A stretch of 64,000 nucleotides of DNA, taken from NCBI GenBank assembly GCA_014656495.1, contig BNCN01000006.1, positions 248,001-312,000 on the forward strand. The letters are read 5' to 3'. The stretch is from Comamonas sp. KCTC 72670 (GTDB taxonomy: Bacteria; Myxococcota; Myxococcia; Myxococcales; Myxococcaceae). Positions 1 to 8,712 of the stretch are shown here, piece after piece. Numbering within the stretch: position 1 is the stretch's first letter; the number at the start of each line of letters is the position of its first letter. The notes under the pieces were generated by a model, which had not been told where the DNA came from, searched no databases, and saw only the letters and a list, made by a program, of their open reading frames with translations. A program made the translations under genes and the position numbers.

Positions 1-1084
1 ACTCACCCTCCGCGTGGGCGAAGGAGATGTTGAGGTTGCCCGGCAGCCGGTGCTCCAGCGAGCCGTTGAGCGTCGTCATGTCCAGCGCGTCCGTCAGGCC
101 CTTGCGCAGCTTCTCGCGCAGGCGAAGGATGCGCGCCGACTCCTCCGGCAGCTCCTTGCGCGCGATCTCCGCCGCCATGCCGAAGCCGACGATGGCCGAC
201 ACGTTCAGCGTGCCGGAGCGCATGCCGCGCTCGTGACCGCCGCCGTCGATGATGGGCGCGATGCGCACGCGCGGCTTGCGGCGCACGTACAGCGCGCCAA
301 TGCCCTTGGGGCCGTACATCTTGTGCGAGGTGATGGACGCCAGGTCCACCTTCATCGCCTCCACGTCGAAGGGCACCTTGCCGATGCCCTGCACCGCGTC
401 GCAGTGGAAGAGCACGCCCTTGGAGCGGCACAGCTCGCCAATCTCCGCGACCGGCTGCACCACGCCAATCTCGTTGTTGACGAACATGATGGAGACCAGG
501 ACCGTCTTCGGCGTGATGGCCGCGGCCAGCTTGTCCAGGCTCACGCGGCCGTCGGGCTCCACGTCCAGGTAGGTGACGCGCGCGCCGCCGGTGGGCAGCT
601 CGGCCCACTTGCGGTAGGTCTCATCGGAGTCCACGTCGAACTTCGCCAGCAGCTCCGCCTGGTTGTCCTCGGTGACGTCCTGGCCGGCGAGCTGTCCCAG
701 CCGCAGCAGCTTCAGCTCGTCCAGGCGCTCCTGCCGCACGCGCTCCAGGCGCTTGCAGGTGTCCAGGATGGCCTTGTGCTCCGTCTTCAGGGTGATGATG
801 TGGTCACCCTTGGACTTGTAGTACTCGATGACCCCCTTGATGGCGAGGTTGTCGGACTCGGTGGCGCCCGAGGTGAAGACGATCTCCTGCTCGGACGCGC
901 CGATGAGCTCCGCCACCTGCTGACGGGCCTTCTTCACCGCCGCCTCGGCCTTCCAGCCGAAGACGTGGTTGCGGCTGGAGGCGTTCCCGAAGTCCTCTCG
1001 CAGGTAGGGCAGCATCACCTCCAGCACCCGTGGGTCCAGCGGGGTGGTGGCGTGGTTGTCCATGTAGATCGGCAGCTTCACCAT
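1..1084 (-). CDS. iscS: cysteine desulfurase IscS (3' end outside window)
   Basis: PLP-dependent enzyme that takes sulfur from cysteine for Fe-S cluster and thio-cofactor synthesis. The ATG is at 1084; 361 codons are visible and the C-terminus, with the catalytic-cysteine loop, lies beyond base 1. Family motifs seen: [12 protein letters not shown] near the N-terminus, TSGATESDN at about residue 71, and the PLP lysine in SHKMYGPKG at residue 255. The equivalent lysine in E. coli IscS is residue 206. The 49-residue shift is explained by an extra segment at about residues 116-165, between the [10 protein letters not shown] strand and the GARVTYLDV strand. A near-consensus promoter lies 103 bases upstream. 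Family assignment is firm; the role of the insertion is unknown. Confidence 0.93.
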   Translation of the reverse strand, partial: MVKLPIYMDNHATTPLDPRVLEVMLPYLREDFGNASSRNHVFGWKAEAAVKKARQQVAELIGASEQEIVFTSGATESDNLAIKGVIEYYKSKGDHIITLKTEHKAILDTCKRLERVRQERLDELKLLRLGQLAGQDVTEDNQAELLAKFDVDSDETYRKWAELPTGGARVTYLDVEPDGRVSLDKLAAAITPKTVLVSIMFVNNEIGVVQPVAEIGELCRSKGVLFHCDAVQGIGKVPFDVEAMKVDLASITSHKMYGPKGIGALYVRRKPRVRIAPIIDGGGHERGMRSGTLNVSAIVGFGMAAEIARKELPEESARILRLREKLRKGLTDALDMTTLNGSLEHRLPGNLNISFAHAEGE

Positions 1085-1186
1085 TGCTTCCAACACCTTC
1101 CTGGAGGGGACGTCGACCGGCGCCCTGAGAGGGCCTTCGCCGCGGGGGCCTACACCGTCACACCTGAATGTGGACCGGACTGGTCA

Positions 1187-1214
1187 AATATAAAAAGGGG
1201 CACCTTCGGGTCAA
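1187..1214 (-). promoter_or_regulatory. sigma-70-like promoter for iscS
   Basis: On the minus strand, TTGACC (1214-1209) is followed after 16 bases by TATATT (1192-1187). This AT-rich patch is unusual in the surrounding GC-rich DNA and sits about 100 bases upstream of the iscS ATG. The 342-base gap 1085-1426 between the divergent genes holds nothing else I can name. Confidence 0.5.
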
Positions 1215-1426
1215 GCGAACATCCGGAGCGCGGGGGGCACCCGTGAGTGCTCCCAACAGGTCGTCTTAAGTAACGCTGCACCGCCGTGGCGCAGTCCGCC
1301 CGCGCCGTCCTGGGGCGGGGTGCTCCGGAATGGGGCGGCCCCGCTGGCCAACCTCTTGATTTCCCAGCGAGCGCTCTGCTGGCCGGCCGCCTGCACCGTG
1401 GGGTGGCACCACAGGGAGGCAGGCAC

Positions 1427-3325
1427 ATGAGCGCGAAGCAGACGGCCCGGTCCAAGGAATCCGCGGAGACCCACGAGGGGGGCGGGAGGACGCACCTGGT
1501 CCGCATGGACGGAGGCGGCGGTCATCTGGAGCCGCCGCGCTACGCGGAGGGTTGGCGCGCCGGAAAGCCCGCGGAGGACCCTGAGAAGATGAAGCGCTGG
1601 GGGCTCGTCACCGCGCGGCCCAGCGAGTTCCTTGTCCACATGCGGCGCGGCCGGGTGCGGGAGATCAGCGGCCAGGGCGCCAGCTGCTTCAAGTGGCCGG
1701 GGGACTCGGTGGCCATCGTCCCCACCAGCATCCAACGGCTCCAGTTCTCCGCGGATCAGGTGACGCAGGAGAAGGTGGGCGTGCAGGTGACGGGCCTGGC
1801 GGTGTACCGCATCGCGGACCCGTTGGTGGCCTTCCGCATGCTGAACTTCTCCTTCCCGGAGCGCGCCCAGGAGAAGCTGGCGGAGCTGCTGCGGGAGATG
1901 TTCGTCGGCGCCGCGCGGCGGCTGGTGGCGAACCTGTCCGTGGAGGAGTGCCTCTCCAAGCGCAAGGAGGGCATCGCCGCGGAGCTGATGCGTGAAATCG
2001 CGCCAGTGCTGTCCGGCCGGGGCCGCCCGGAGGACACGACGGACGCGGGGTGGGGCGTCCTCCTGGACACGATTGAGATCCAGGACGTGCGCGTCCTGTC
2101 CTCCACCGTCTTCGGCAACATGCAGGCGCGCTTCCGCCACGAGCAGGAGCGGCAGGCCCGCGAGGCGGAGCTGGCCAAGGAGCGCTTCGTCCACCGCGAG
2201 GAGACGGAGGCCGAACGGCAGCTCAGCCTCCAGCGGCTGGCCGCCGAGGAGGAGGTGCGCCAGAAGAAGCAGACCTCGGAGGAGCAGGCCCGGCTGGAGG
2301 CGCTGGCGGTGGAGGCGCGCGTGGCCGAGGCGAAGCTCGCCCAGGAGCGTACGCTGAAGCAGGAGCAGGCCAGCGTGGAGCGCGAGGTGGCGCTGGCGAA
2401 GATGGCCGCCGAGCAGGAGGTGCGCCAGAAGAAGCAGGTGGCCGACGAGCAGGCGAAGCTGGACGCGCTGGCCGCCGAGTCCCGCCTGGCCGACGCGAAG
2501 GTCGTCTCCGAGCGGGCGCTGGCCGTCAGCCGCGCGCAGGTGGAGATGGAGAAGCTCCAGCGCGAGCAGGAGGCGGAGGTCGCCCGCCAGCGCGTGGCCC
2601 TGGAGAAGCTCAAGCGCGAGCAGGAGTCGGAGGCGGGCCGCGCGAAGCTGGAGCTGGAGAAGCTGAAGCTGGCGCAGGAGTCCGAGGCCGCGCAGGCGAA
2701 GATCGAACTGGTGCGGCTCCAGCGCGCGCAGGAGGCGGAGAACGCCAAGGCGCAGATGGAGCTGGCGCGCCAGCAGCGTGAGCAGGAGCTGGAGCTGTCC
2801 CGGCAGCGCCACGAGCAGGAGGTGGAGCTGGCGAAGCTGCGCCGCGAGCAGGAGGCGGCCGCCGCCAAGGCCCAGCTGGAGCTGGAGCGCCTGCGCCTCG
2901 AGCACGAGCATGCGACGGCGTGGAACGACGTGCAGATGGCGGCGCACCAGCAGGAGGCCGAGCGGCTCCACGCGGAGCTCCAGGTGGTGCAGGCCCGCAG
3001 GGCCATCGTGGAGACGGAGGTGGCCATCGCCGAGCTGAGCGTGCGCAAGGACCAGGCGCAGCAGGAGCTGGAGCTGGGCAAGGCCCGGGCGCTGCGCGAC
3101 ATCGAGAACAGCGTCAGCGCGGAGGTCATCCAGATGACCCTGGCGCAGCAGCTGCCGCAGGTGGCCGCCGCGTTCCAACAGAAGATGGGCGAGGTGCACG
3201 TCACCGCGGTGGATGGGGCCAACCCGTTTGGCTACATCGCCGCCGCGGTGGAGGGCGTCATGGGGCTGGCGCGCTCCGCCGGGCTCAAGACGCCTGCCTC
3301 CCCGCTTGCTGCTCCAGCACAGTAG
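1427..3325 (+). CDS. SPFH/band-7 domain protein with long coiled coil
   Basis: 632 residues. An SPFH (band 7, flotillin/prohibitin-like) domain fills about residues 60-240. It is followed by roughly 350 residues of highly charged Glu/Arg/Gln/Ala heptad-like coiled coil with repeated EQEVRQKKQ and KLKREQE blocks, then a short tail. No clear transmembrane helix or signal peptide is visible, so membrane contact, if any, is probably peripheral. Such proteins form oligomeric scaffolds, often at membranes. The ATG at 1427 was chosen because AGGGAGG lies just upstream; an in-frame ATG-like extension to 1286 has no such site. The next gene, 57 bases downstream, is a DsbD-type exporter. Specific function unknown. 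Confidence 0.8.
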   Translation: MSAKQTARSKESAETHEGGGRTHLVRMDGGGGHLEPPRYAEGWRAGKPAEDPEKMKRWGLVTARPSEFLVHMRRGRVREISGQGASCFKWPGDSVAIVPTSIQRLQFSADQVTQEKVGVQVTGLAVYRIADPLVAFRMLNFSFPERAQEKLAELLREMFVGAARRLVANLSVEECLSKRKEGIAAELMREIAPVLSGRGRPEDTTDAGWGVLLDTIEIQDVRVLSSTVFGNMQARFRHEQERQAREAELAKERFVHREETEAERQLSLQRLAAEEEVRQKKQTSEEQARLEALAVEARVAEAKLAQERTLKQEQASVEREVALAKMAAEQEVRQKKQVADEQAKLDALAAESRLADAKVVSERALAVSRAQVEMEKLQREQEAEVARQRVALEKLKREQESEAGRAKLELEKLKLAQESEAAQAKIELVRLQRAQEAENAKAQMELARQQREQELELSRQRHEQEVELAKLRREQEAAAAKAQLELERLRLEHEHATAWNDVQMAAHQQEAERLHAELQVVQARRAIVETEVAIAELSVRKDQAQQELELGKARALRDIENSVSAEVIQMTLAQQLPQVAAAFQQKMGEVHVTAVDGANPFGYIAAAVEGVMGLARSAGLKTPASPLAAPAQ

Positions 3326-3382
3326 CCCGGGGGCCCGGGCCTGCGTATACAAGGAGGCCTGCGACCACGGAGTCACGCGCGC

Positions 3383-4825
3383 ATGGATGCGAAGAAGCTG
3401 GGAGTGATGGCGGTGCTGGCCGGAGTGGCGGTGGCCGTGGTGCCGTGGCTGCTGCCCGCCGGACCCAGCGCCAACCTGGATGCCGCCCGGTTCCTGGAAT
3501 CCGGAAGCCTCGCGGTGGGCGCGGCGGTGGTGTTCGCCGGCGGCTTGCTCACCGCGATGACCCCCTGTGTCTACCCGCTCATCCCCATCACCGTGTCCGT
3601 CTTCGGCGCGCGCAAGGCGGAGGGGCGGGGACGCGCGCTGCTCCTCACGTCCTCCTACATCGTGGGCATGGGCGTGGTGTTCAGCGCGCTGGGCGTGCTG
3701 GCGGCGAAGACGGGGCAGGCCTTCGGCTCGATGCTGGGGCACCCGGCGGTGGTGACGGGGCTGGCGGTGTTCCTGCTGCTCTTGGCCACGTCCATGTTCG
3801 GCGCCTTCGAGCTGGCGCTGCCGTCGTCCTTGCAGACGAAGCTCAATGACGTGGGCGGCGCGGGTGTGGCGGGCGCGTTCCTGATGGGCAGCGTGTCGGG
3901 TTTCCTCGCCGCGCCGTGCACGGGGCCGGTGCTGACGGGCCTGCTGGCCTTCGTGGCCAAGACGGCGAACACCACGCTGGGCGCGTCGCTGCTGTTCGTC
4001 TACGCGCTGGGCATCGGCGTGCCGTTCTTCCTCATTGGCGTCTTCACCGTGCGGCTGCCGCGCGGCGGCGTGTGGATGGAGTGGGTGAAGAGCGTGCTGG
4101 GCATCATGCTGGTGGCGCTGGCCTTCAGCTATCTGAAGGACGCCTTCCCCTGGGCGCGTGACGTGGTGAAGGGGCTGGGCCTCCAGGTGGGCCGGGCGCC
4201 GGGCGCCGTCATCGCCGCGGTGCTGGTGACGCTGGGCGTGGCGCTGGGCGCGGTGCACCGCTCCTTCAAGGAGGGCCCGCGTGAGTTCTCGTTCAAGGCG
4301 CTGGGCGTGGTGCTCGTCGTCGGCGCGCTCGTGCTGCGCGGCGGCGCGCTGGACGGCGGTCAGGTGGGCACGTTGTGGGTGAACCTGGGGCTGGCCAGGC
4401 CGCCGCGCGCGCCGAGCTGGCAGTGGCACCACGTCATGCCGGCGAAGCGGGCCACGTTCTCGCCCGAGGCCTTCGACGCGGTGCTCGCCCAGGCGAAGGC
4501 GGATGGGCGGCCGGTGCTCATCGACTTCTTCGCGGACTGGTGCGCGGCCTGTAAGGAACTGGACCGCGACACCTATCCCGCGCAGGTGGTCATCTCCGAG
4601 TCCGACGCGGGGCGCTTCCTCAACATCAAGATTGACGCGACGAACAGCGAGGACTCGCTGGACGCGCTGCTGGAGCGCTTCGGCGTGGAGGGCCTGCCCA
4701 CCGTCGCGTTCATCTCGCCGGAGGGCGAGGTGCTCACGAAGCCTCGGGTCACCGGCTTCCTGGCGCCCAGCCCCTTCGCGACGGAGATGAAGAAGGCGCG
4801 CTGCGAGGACGCCAACGCCTGCTGA
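3383..4825 (+). CDS. DsbD-like thiol:disulfide interchange protein (CcdA + thioredoxin domains)
   Basis: 480-residue membrane protein predicted to carry reducing power from cytoplasmic thioredoxin to the periplasm. A multi-helix CcdA/DsbD-beta domain covers about residues 45-340, with the paired redox cysteines in TPCVYPLIP (C62) and AAPCTGP (C179). A thioredoxin-like domain follows, with active site WCAAC (C387, C390). The N-terminal DsbD-alpha immunoglobulin-like domain of E. coli DsbD is missing, so this is the short form and would hand electrons to a separate partner. The DCC thiol oxidoreductase gene converges on it 50 bases downstream. Confidence 0.88.
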   Translation: MDAKKLGVMAVLAGVAVAVVPWLLPAGPSANLDAARFLESGSLAVGAAVVFAGGLLTAMTPCVYPLIPITVSVFGARKAEGRGRALLLTSSYIVGMGVVFSALGVLAAKTGQAFGSMLGHPAVVTGLAVFLLLLATSMFGAFELALPSSLQTKLNDVGGAGVAGAFLMGSVSGFLAAPCTGPVLTGLLAFVAKTANTTLGASLLFVYALGIGVPFFLIGVFTVRLPRGGVWMEWVKSVLGIMLVALAFSYLKDAFPWARDVVKGLGLQVGRAPGAVIAAVLVTLGVALGAVHRSFKEGPREFSFKALGVVLVVGALVLRGGALDGGQVGTLWVNLGLARPPRAPSWQWHHVMPAKRATFSPEAFDAVLAQAKADGRPVLIDFFADWCAACKELDRDTYPAQVVISESDAGRFLNIKIDATNSEDSLDALLERFGVEGLPTVAFISPEGEVLTKPRVTGFLAPSPFATEMKKARCEDANAC

Positions 4826-4875
4826 GGGCGTGCGTCAGTCCTCCCCGGACGCGCCTCGGGGCCCGCTGCCCCGCG

Positions 4876-5334
4876 TCAGGGCGCGGTCTCCGGGAGGAAA
4901 CGGGCCCGCAGCGCGGGCGTGGGGATGCGGCACTGCGCCTCCTTCCCGAACCAGCGGTAGCGGTTGCGCGCGATGACTCGGTAGACGAGGTCGCGCAGCG
5001 GCCGGGGCACCACGATGAAGGCGTAGAGGAGCCGCCACGGCCCCTTCAGCATCCGGGCGACGCGGAGCGCGGCCGTGGACCGCTCGTAGAGCTGGCCGTC
5101 CTGCAGGAGCACGAAGCTGTCGGGCTCCTCCTTGGGCACGACGCCGTGGGGGGCCAGCAGCGCGGCGGCCCGCTGGGATTGCAAGGCGGTGAAGCGGATG
5201 CGCGCCTCCGGGTCCCGGTCGATGATGAAGAGGACCGTGCCGTTGCACAGATTGCACACGCCGTCGAAGAGCACCACGGTCTCCGAGGGCTGGGTGCTGG
5301 CGGCTTCGATTCCTGAGGGAGCGGCACCGGACAT
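4876..5334 (-). CDS. DCC-family thiol-disulfide oxidoreductase (DUF393)
   Basis: 152 residues. The family-defining DGVCNLCNG motif (DxxCxxC) is at about residues 26-34, followed by a thioredoxin-like fold; FLPETAP ends the protein. DUF393 proteins are predicted thiol-disulfide oxidoreductases whose substrates are mostly unknown. The gene stands alone, convergent with the DsbD-like gene, and the two may act in the same redox process, though only position suggests this. ATG start at 5334. Confidence 0.85.
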   Translation of the reverse strand: MSGAAPSGIEAASTQPSETVVLFDGVCNLCNGTVLFIIDRDPEARIRFTALQSQRAAALLAPHGVVPKEEPDSFVLLQDGQLYERSTAALRVARMLKGPWRLLYAFIVVPRPLRDLVYRVIARNRYRWFGKEAQCRIPTPALRARFLPETAP

Positions 5335-5462
5335 GGTTTGGCAAGTCTAACAGCCGCGCCTCCCGGTGCCGCTGAAGTGGCGAGGGGGGATTGCTCAGGT
5401 GTGGCTTTGTTTCCGCATCCCGGGTGTTTTCCTTTGGCGCTGGCCTTGCATAGTGTTCAGGA

Positions 5463-6362
5463 ATGCCCTCGCCTCCAATCGCTCCCCGGCTCCTGGAGTT
5501 ATCGCCCCACGCGCTGCTGTGGAGGCGAAGCAAGCAGTGGATGCTTCAGGCGAACCGACTGGTGCGGTGGTCCGCGACCCCGGAGCGCTGGCCTCGCCCG
5601 CTCCTGGCACCCCTGCATGACAAGGGCGTGCTCCTCGGCTCTCACACCGTGAATCTGGAGCGCTCGGACGCGGATGCGGACCCGGTGCTGGAGGCGGGAA
5701 AGAAGCACAACGTGCGGCTGGCGGCTCCGGCCTTCGATGGCCTCCTCCTTTCTCCGGACCGGCCGCTCTCTTTCTGGCGCACGCTGGGGCGGCTGTCCGC
5801 GCGCAACGGCTACCGGCATGGGTTGGCGCTGAGCGGCGGCTGTCTCACGCCGTCCATTGGCGGTGGCATCTGTCTGCTGGCCAATGCGCTCTTCGAGCTC
5901 GCCGCACGCCAGGGCTGGCACATCCTGGAGCGCTGGGGGCACACGATGGAGGCGGTGCCTCCGCCGCCAGGCACGCTGTGGGGAATGGATGCCACGGTGG
6001 CCTGGCCTTACGTGGACCTGGTGGTGGCGCCGCGCGAGGGCCCCGTGCGGCTCGGAGCCCGCGTGCTGGATGGGAAGCTGCGGCTGTCGCTCCACGGGGC
6101 GGAGGCGCCGCGGACGCGCTCACGGCTGTGGTCCGAGGACGAGTCCCTGCTCGAGCTCCCCGAGGGGACCCTTCGTATCAACCGCATCGTGCGCAGGGTC
6201 GAAGACACGGGCTCCGGCGCCGTGCTCGAGGAGCGCACCATCGCGGAGAACCGGCGCCGCCTGCTGAACCCCGAGGCACGGAAGCGGACGTGCATCACGT
6301 GCGGGGAGACGGCCTGCCACGCCCGCGTCGAGGTTCCGCGGGCGGAGGTCCTGGCGCCATGA
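5463..6362 (+). CDS. VanW family protein
   Basis: 299 residues resembling VanW (PF04294). It carries the conserved SIGGGICLLANALFELAA core at about residue 137, the following HTMEAVPPP segment and a DATVAWPY stretch. The C-terminus has a family-typical cysteine cluster, CITCGETACH. No signal peptide is apparent. VanW was named from vancomycin-resistance clusters but its biochemical role is unsettled. The stop codon overlaps the ATG of the next gene (ATGA at 6359-6362), so the two are translationally coupled and probably act together. Confidence 0.85.
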   Translation: MPSPPIAPRLLELSPHALLWRRSKQWMLQANRLVRWSATPERWPRPLLAPLHDKGVLLGSHTVNLERSDADADPVLEAGKKHNVRLAAPAFDGLLLSPDRPLSFWRTLGRLSARNGYRHGLALSGGCLTPSIGGGICLLANALFELAARQGWHILERWGHTMEAVPPPPGTLWGMDATVAWPYVDLVVAPREGPVRLGARVLDGKLRLSLHGAEAPRTRSRLWSEDESLLELPEGTLRINRIVRRVEDTGSGAVLEERTIAENRRRLLNPEARKRTCITCGETACHARVEVPRAEVLAP

Positions 6363-7408
6363 ACCTGGTGCTCGCACCGGAGCCCGCCCCCTGGCTGTCC
6401 CATCTGGCATCGCTGCTCACGCGCGAGGCGGAGGTGCTGGCCCCCTGGGCACGGCCGAGGCTGCCCGAATGGGCCCCGCTTCCCTCCCGCCTGCGCCGCG
6501 CCTGGACGCGCCGGACGCTGCGGGTGCCCGAGGGCTACCGCGTCTGGGGCCTGCCGGGCTGGGGCGCGATGGAGGTGGGGATGCGCGTCGTGGCGCGCTC
6601 GACGGCGGCGACCTTCCAGGCCCGGTTCACCCTGCGCAGGCGGTGGGCGCAGGCGGCCGCGGCGCTGCTCCCGGCGTCGGTGGAGACGGTGCTGGCGCCA
6701 ACGCTGGGCGCCCGGGAAGTCTTCGCGGCGGCCCGAAGCCGGGGCGCGCGCTGCGTGCTGGTGGAGGACCTGCCCTCCTTGAGGGCGCTGCACGAGGACC
6801 TGGACACGGCGGCCGTGCGGCACCCGGAGGAGGCCTTCCTGCGCAACCACCGCGCCTCGGCGGGGGACGTCGCGCGGCAGGAGGTGGAGCGCGTCCTCGC
6901 GGATGAAATCTGGGTGCGCAGTGAACTCGCCTTCGAGCGGCTGCGCCTGGCCGGGCACGCCCCGGAGAAGCTCCGCAGGCTGCGCTTTCCTTCGGGTCGC
7001 GAAGCGCCCCAGGCGCCCCAACCTCGCCGGAACGCACGGCCTCACGTGGCACTGCTCGCCGGGCCCGCCCTCGCACGCGGCGGCGTGCGAGAAGCCTTGG
7101 CGGCGCTCGACGCCCGGCCCCAGTGGACCCTCTGGCTGCGCCCCGCGGAGGGCACGGACCCGCGGCACCTGAATCACCCACGAGTGCGGACCGTCACCGC
7201 CGAGGTCCAGCGCACGCTCCATGAGGTGGATGTGGTGCTCGCGCCCGCGTGGTGTGAGAGCCATGTGGGCGAGTTGGCGCACGCGCACGCGCGCGGCATC
7301 CCCGTCATCGCCACGGACCGCGCCGCGGGCTTCGAGCCGTGTCGGACGATTCCCCGGGGGGATGTGCCCGCGCTCCTCGCGGCGCTCGACGCGCTGACGG
7401 AGCGCTGA
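6359..7408 (+). CDS. glycosyltransferase-like protein coupled to VanW
   Basis: 349 residues starting at the ATG that overlaps the VanW stop. The C-terminal third has the look of a GT-B (GT4-like) glycosyltransferase: VLAPAWCESHVGELAHAHARG followed by IPVIATDRAAGFEP, the position of the nucleotide-sugar-binding Glu region, then a short C-terminal helix. The N-terminal part is Arg/Ala-rich and diverged. The sugar donor and acceptor cannot be read from the sequence. Overlap with the VanW gene suggests a shared cell-surface role. Confidence is moderate because the motifs are degenerate. Confidence 0.6.
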   Translation: MNLVLAPEPAPWLSHLASLLTREAEVLAPWARPRLPEWAPLPSRLRRAWTRRTLRVPEGYRVWGLPGWGAMEVGMRVVARSTAATFQARFTLRRRWAQAAAALLPASVETVLAPTLGAREVFAAARSRGARCVLVEDLPSLRALHEDLDTAAVRHPEEAFLRNHRASAGDVARQEVERVLADEIWVRSELAFERLRLAGHAPEKLRRLRFPSGREAPQAPQPRRNARPHVALLAGPALARGGVREALAALDARPQWTLWLRPAEGTDPRHLNHPRVRTVTAEVQRTLHEVDVVLAPAWCESHVGELAHAHARGIPVIATDRAAGFEPCRTIPRGDVPALLAALDALTER

Positions 7409-7422
7409 CGCCCTCCGGGCGT
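7408..7422. terminator. short hairpin after glycosyltransferase gene
   Basis: ACGCCC (7408-7413) and GGGCGT (7417-7422) form a 6-bp stem starting at the last base of the stop codon, followed by GGCGGTTT. It lies between convergent genes. Weak as an intrinsic terminator because the T run is short. Confidence 0.3.
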
Positions 7423-7483
7423 GGCGGTTTCAGGCCGGCGGCGAAGCGCTCACGGGGGCGGGCCACCGTGGGCGTCGAGCGCG

Positions 7484-8068
7484 TTAGAGGCCCCGGCCCC
7501 GGCTCGCGAGGACGCGCTCGATCATCCGCTCATGCAGCGCGTAGAGCGGCTCCGCGACCTGCTCACCCTCCAGGTGCGCGAGCGCCCCGGCGATGGCTTC
7601 AAGCGTGGACATGCCGTCCGGGTGCGGCGGGCGGCGCAGGCGCCGTGAATCCGGTGGCGGCGGTGGCAGCTTCAAGCCGGGCAACCGGCGCAGCGCGGGG
7701 ACCCGTTGAACCATGCGGCGCGCCTGGCCCCAGCTTCCATCCAGGATGATGAGCCGCTTGGGCAGGGCGGCGCCGGGCTCGGGCGCCTGGTGCGCGTCCG
7801 GGAAGAGCAGCCACGTGTCCTCGCCCTCCAGCATGGCGGCGTCGAAGGGGGCACCCGGTGAGCCGTAGGAGACGATGCGGCACCGCGGCACCGCGAGCTC
7901 CGCCATGCGCGCCGTGTTGGTCGACTTGAGCGTCTCCTTGTGGTGCCGGACGATGAGCAGCTCCGTGCGCGTGGTGACGCACGGCACCTCGGCGCACAGA
8001 CACAGGGACAAGGGGAGGAAGCAGCGTGGGCAGCGGCCCGCGAGGTCCTCGGGTGTTCGAGACCTCAT
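7484..8068 (-). CDS. DTW-domain tRNA-uridine aminocarboxypropyltransferase
   Basis: 194 residues of the TapT/DTWD family, which transfers the 3-amino-3-carboxypropyl group of S-adenosylmethionine to a uridine of tRNA (acp3U). Visible are the N-terminal cysteine set RCPRCFLPLSLCLC, the RHHKETLKSTNTAR segment, and the family signature as ILDGSWGQARRM (DGSW in place of DGTW). The ATG at 8068 overlaps the stop codon of the upstream gene (TCAT on the plus strand at 8065-8068), so the two are coupled. Which tRNA position is modified is not known. Confidence 0.85.
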   Translation of the reverse strand: MRSRTPEDLAGRCPRCFLPLSLCLCAEVPCVTTRTELLIVRHHKETLKSTNTARMAELAVPRCRIVSYGSPGAPFDAAMLEGEDTWLLFPDAHQAPEPGAALPKRLIILDGSWGQARRMVQRVPALRRLPGLKLPPPPPDSRRLRRPPHPDGMSTLEAIAGALAHLEGEQVAEPLYALHERMIERVLASRGRGL

Positions 8069-8619
8069 TGGGCCTGACGGTAGCGCTCCATGAGCACCTT
8101 CGCCTCGCGCAGCTTCTCCTCGACGAAGCGGTCGTCCGCGTCCGGCTCGTATTCCGCGTCGGGCAGGTCGAGGTGGAAGAGGGCGGAGAGGCTCACGGGC
8201 GTGACTTCCAGCCACTCGGCGGTGCGGGTGAGCGCGGCCTGACGGCGCCCGGCGAACGTCTCCGGCCCATCCTCGGGGCCACAGCGGCAGATGCGCGCCG
8301 AGTCCCCGGACACGTCTACGTAGAGGCCCAGCACCTCCGCGTCCAGCTCCGCGGCCAGCGCGCACGTGGCCTCGCTGACATAGGCGGCCATGGCCTGCGC
8401 GGCCGAGCGCTCCGTCAGCGAACGCACGAGGAACACCTGCCAGCCGGCCTCGGTGAGCGCGCCGGCCTCCTGGAGCGGCGCCAGCTCCGCGGGCGGCGCG
8501 TGGATGCGCGAGAGCAGCCGACGCACGGGCACTTCCAGCCGCTCGAGCCGGGCGCTCGACGCGGGGCAGAAGAAGACGACGCGGTACTCACGGCTGTCGG
8601 CTGCGGTTTCCATAGGCAT
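8065..8619 (-). CDS. uncharacterised protein coupled to the DTW gene
   Basis: 184 residues from the ATG at 8619; a second ATG at 8613 is equally possible and an in-frame extension reaches 8691. I do not recognise the family. The protein is soluble, acidic towards the end, and has a CRCGPEDGPETF segment near its centre and a helical C-terminus. No signal peptide or membrane segment is visible. Its stop overlaps the start of the tRNA acp3U transferase gene, so a role in the same process is a reasonable guess but only from context. Confidence 0.65.
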   Translation of the reverse strand: MPMETAADSREYRVVFFCPASSARLERLEVPVRRLLSRIHAPPAELAPLQEAGALTEAGWQVFLVRSLTERSAAQAMAAYVSEATCALAAELDAEVLGLYVDVSGDSARICRCGPEDGPETFAGRRQAALTRTAEWLEVTPVSLSALFHLDLPDAEYEPDADDRFVEEKLREAKVLMERYRQAQ

Positions 8620-8712
8620 ACGGCGTCGCCAGGAACGGAGGAAGGAGTGTGCGGGGCCCCAAGAGGACCAAAGGACTCCCCACGCATGCAAGCGGTGATT
8701 TGGAACCCGCCG

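Noticed and set aside
1211-4432. 1073-codon open frame on the minus strand opposite the SPFH and DsbD-like genes
   Set aside because: High GC at third positions keeps antisense frames open. The translation is low-complexity His/Arg/Gln/Leu and the opposite strand holds clear domains.
3383-4825. Full-length DsbD
   Set aside because: The N-terminal alpha domain is missing; only the membrane and thioredoxin parts are present.
4826-4875. Inverted repeat between the DsbD-like and DCC genes as a terminator
   Set aside because: GGCGTGCGTC and GACGCGCC pair only with a bulge and there is no T run.
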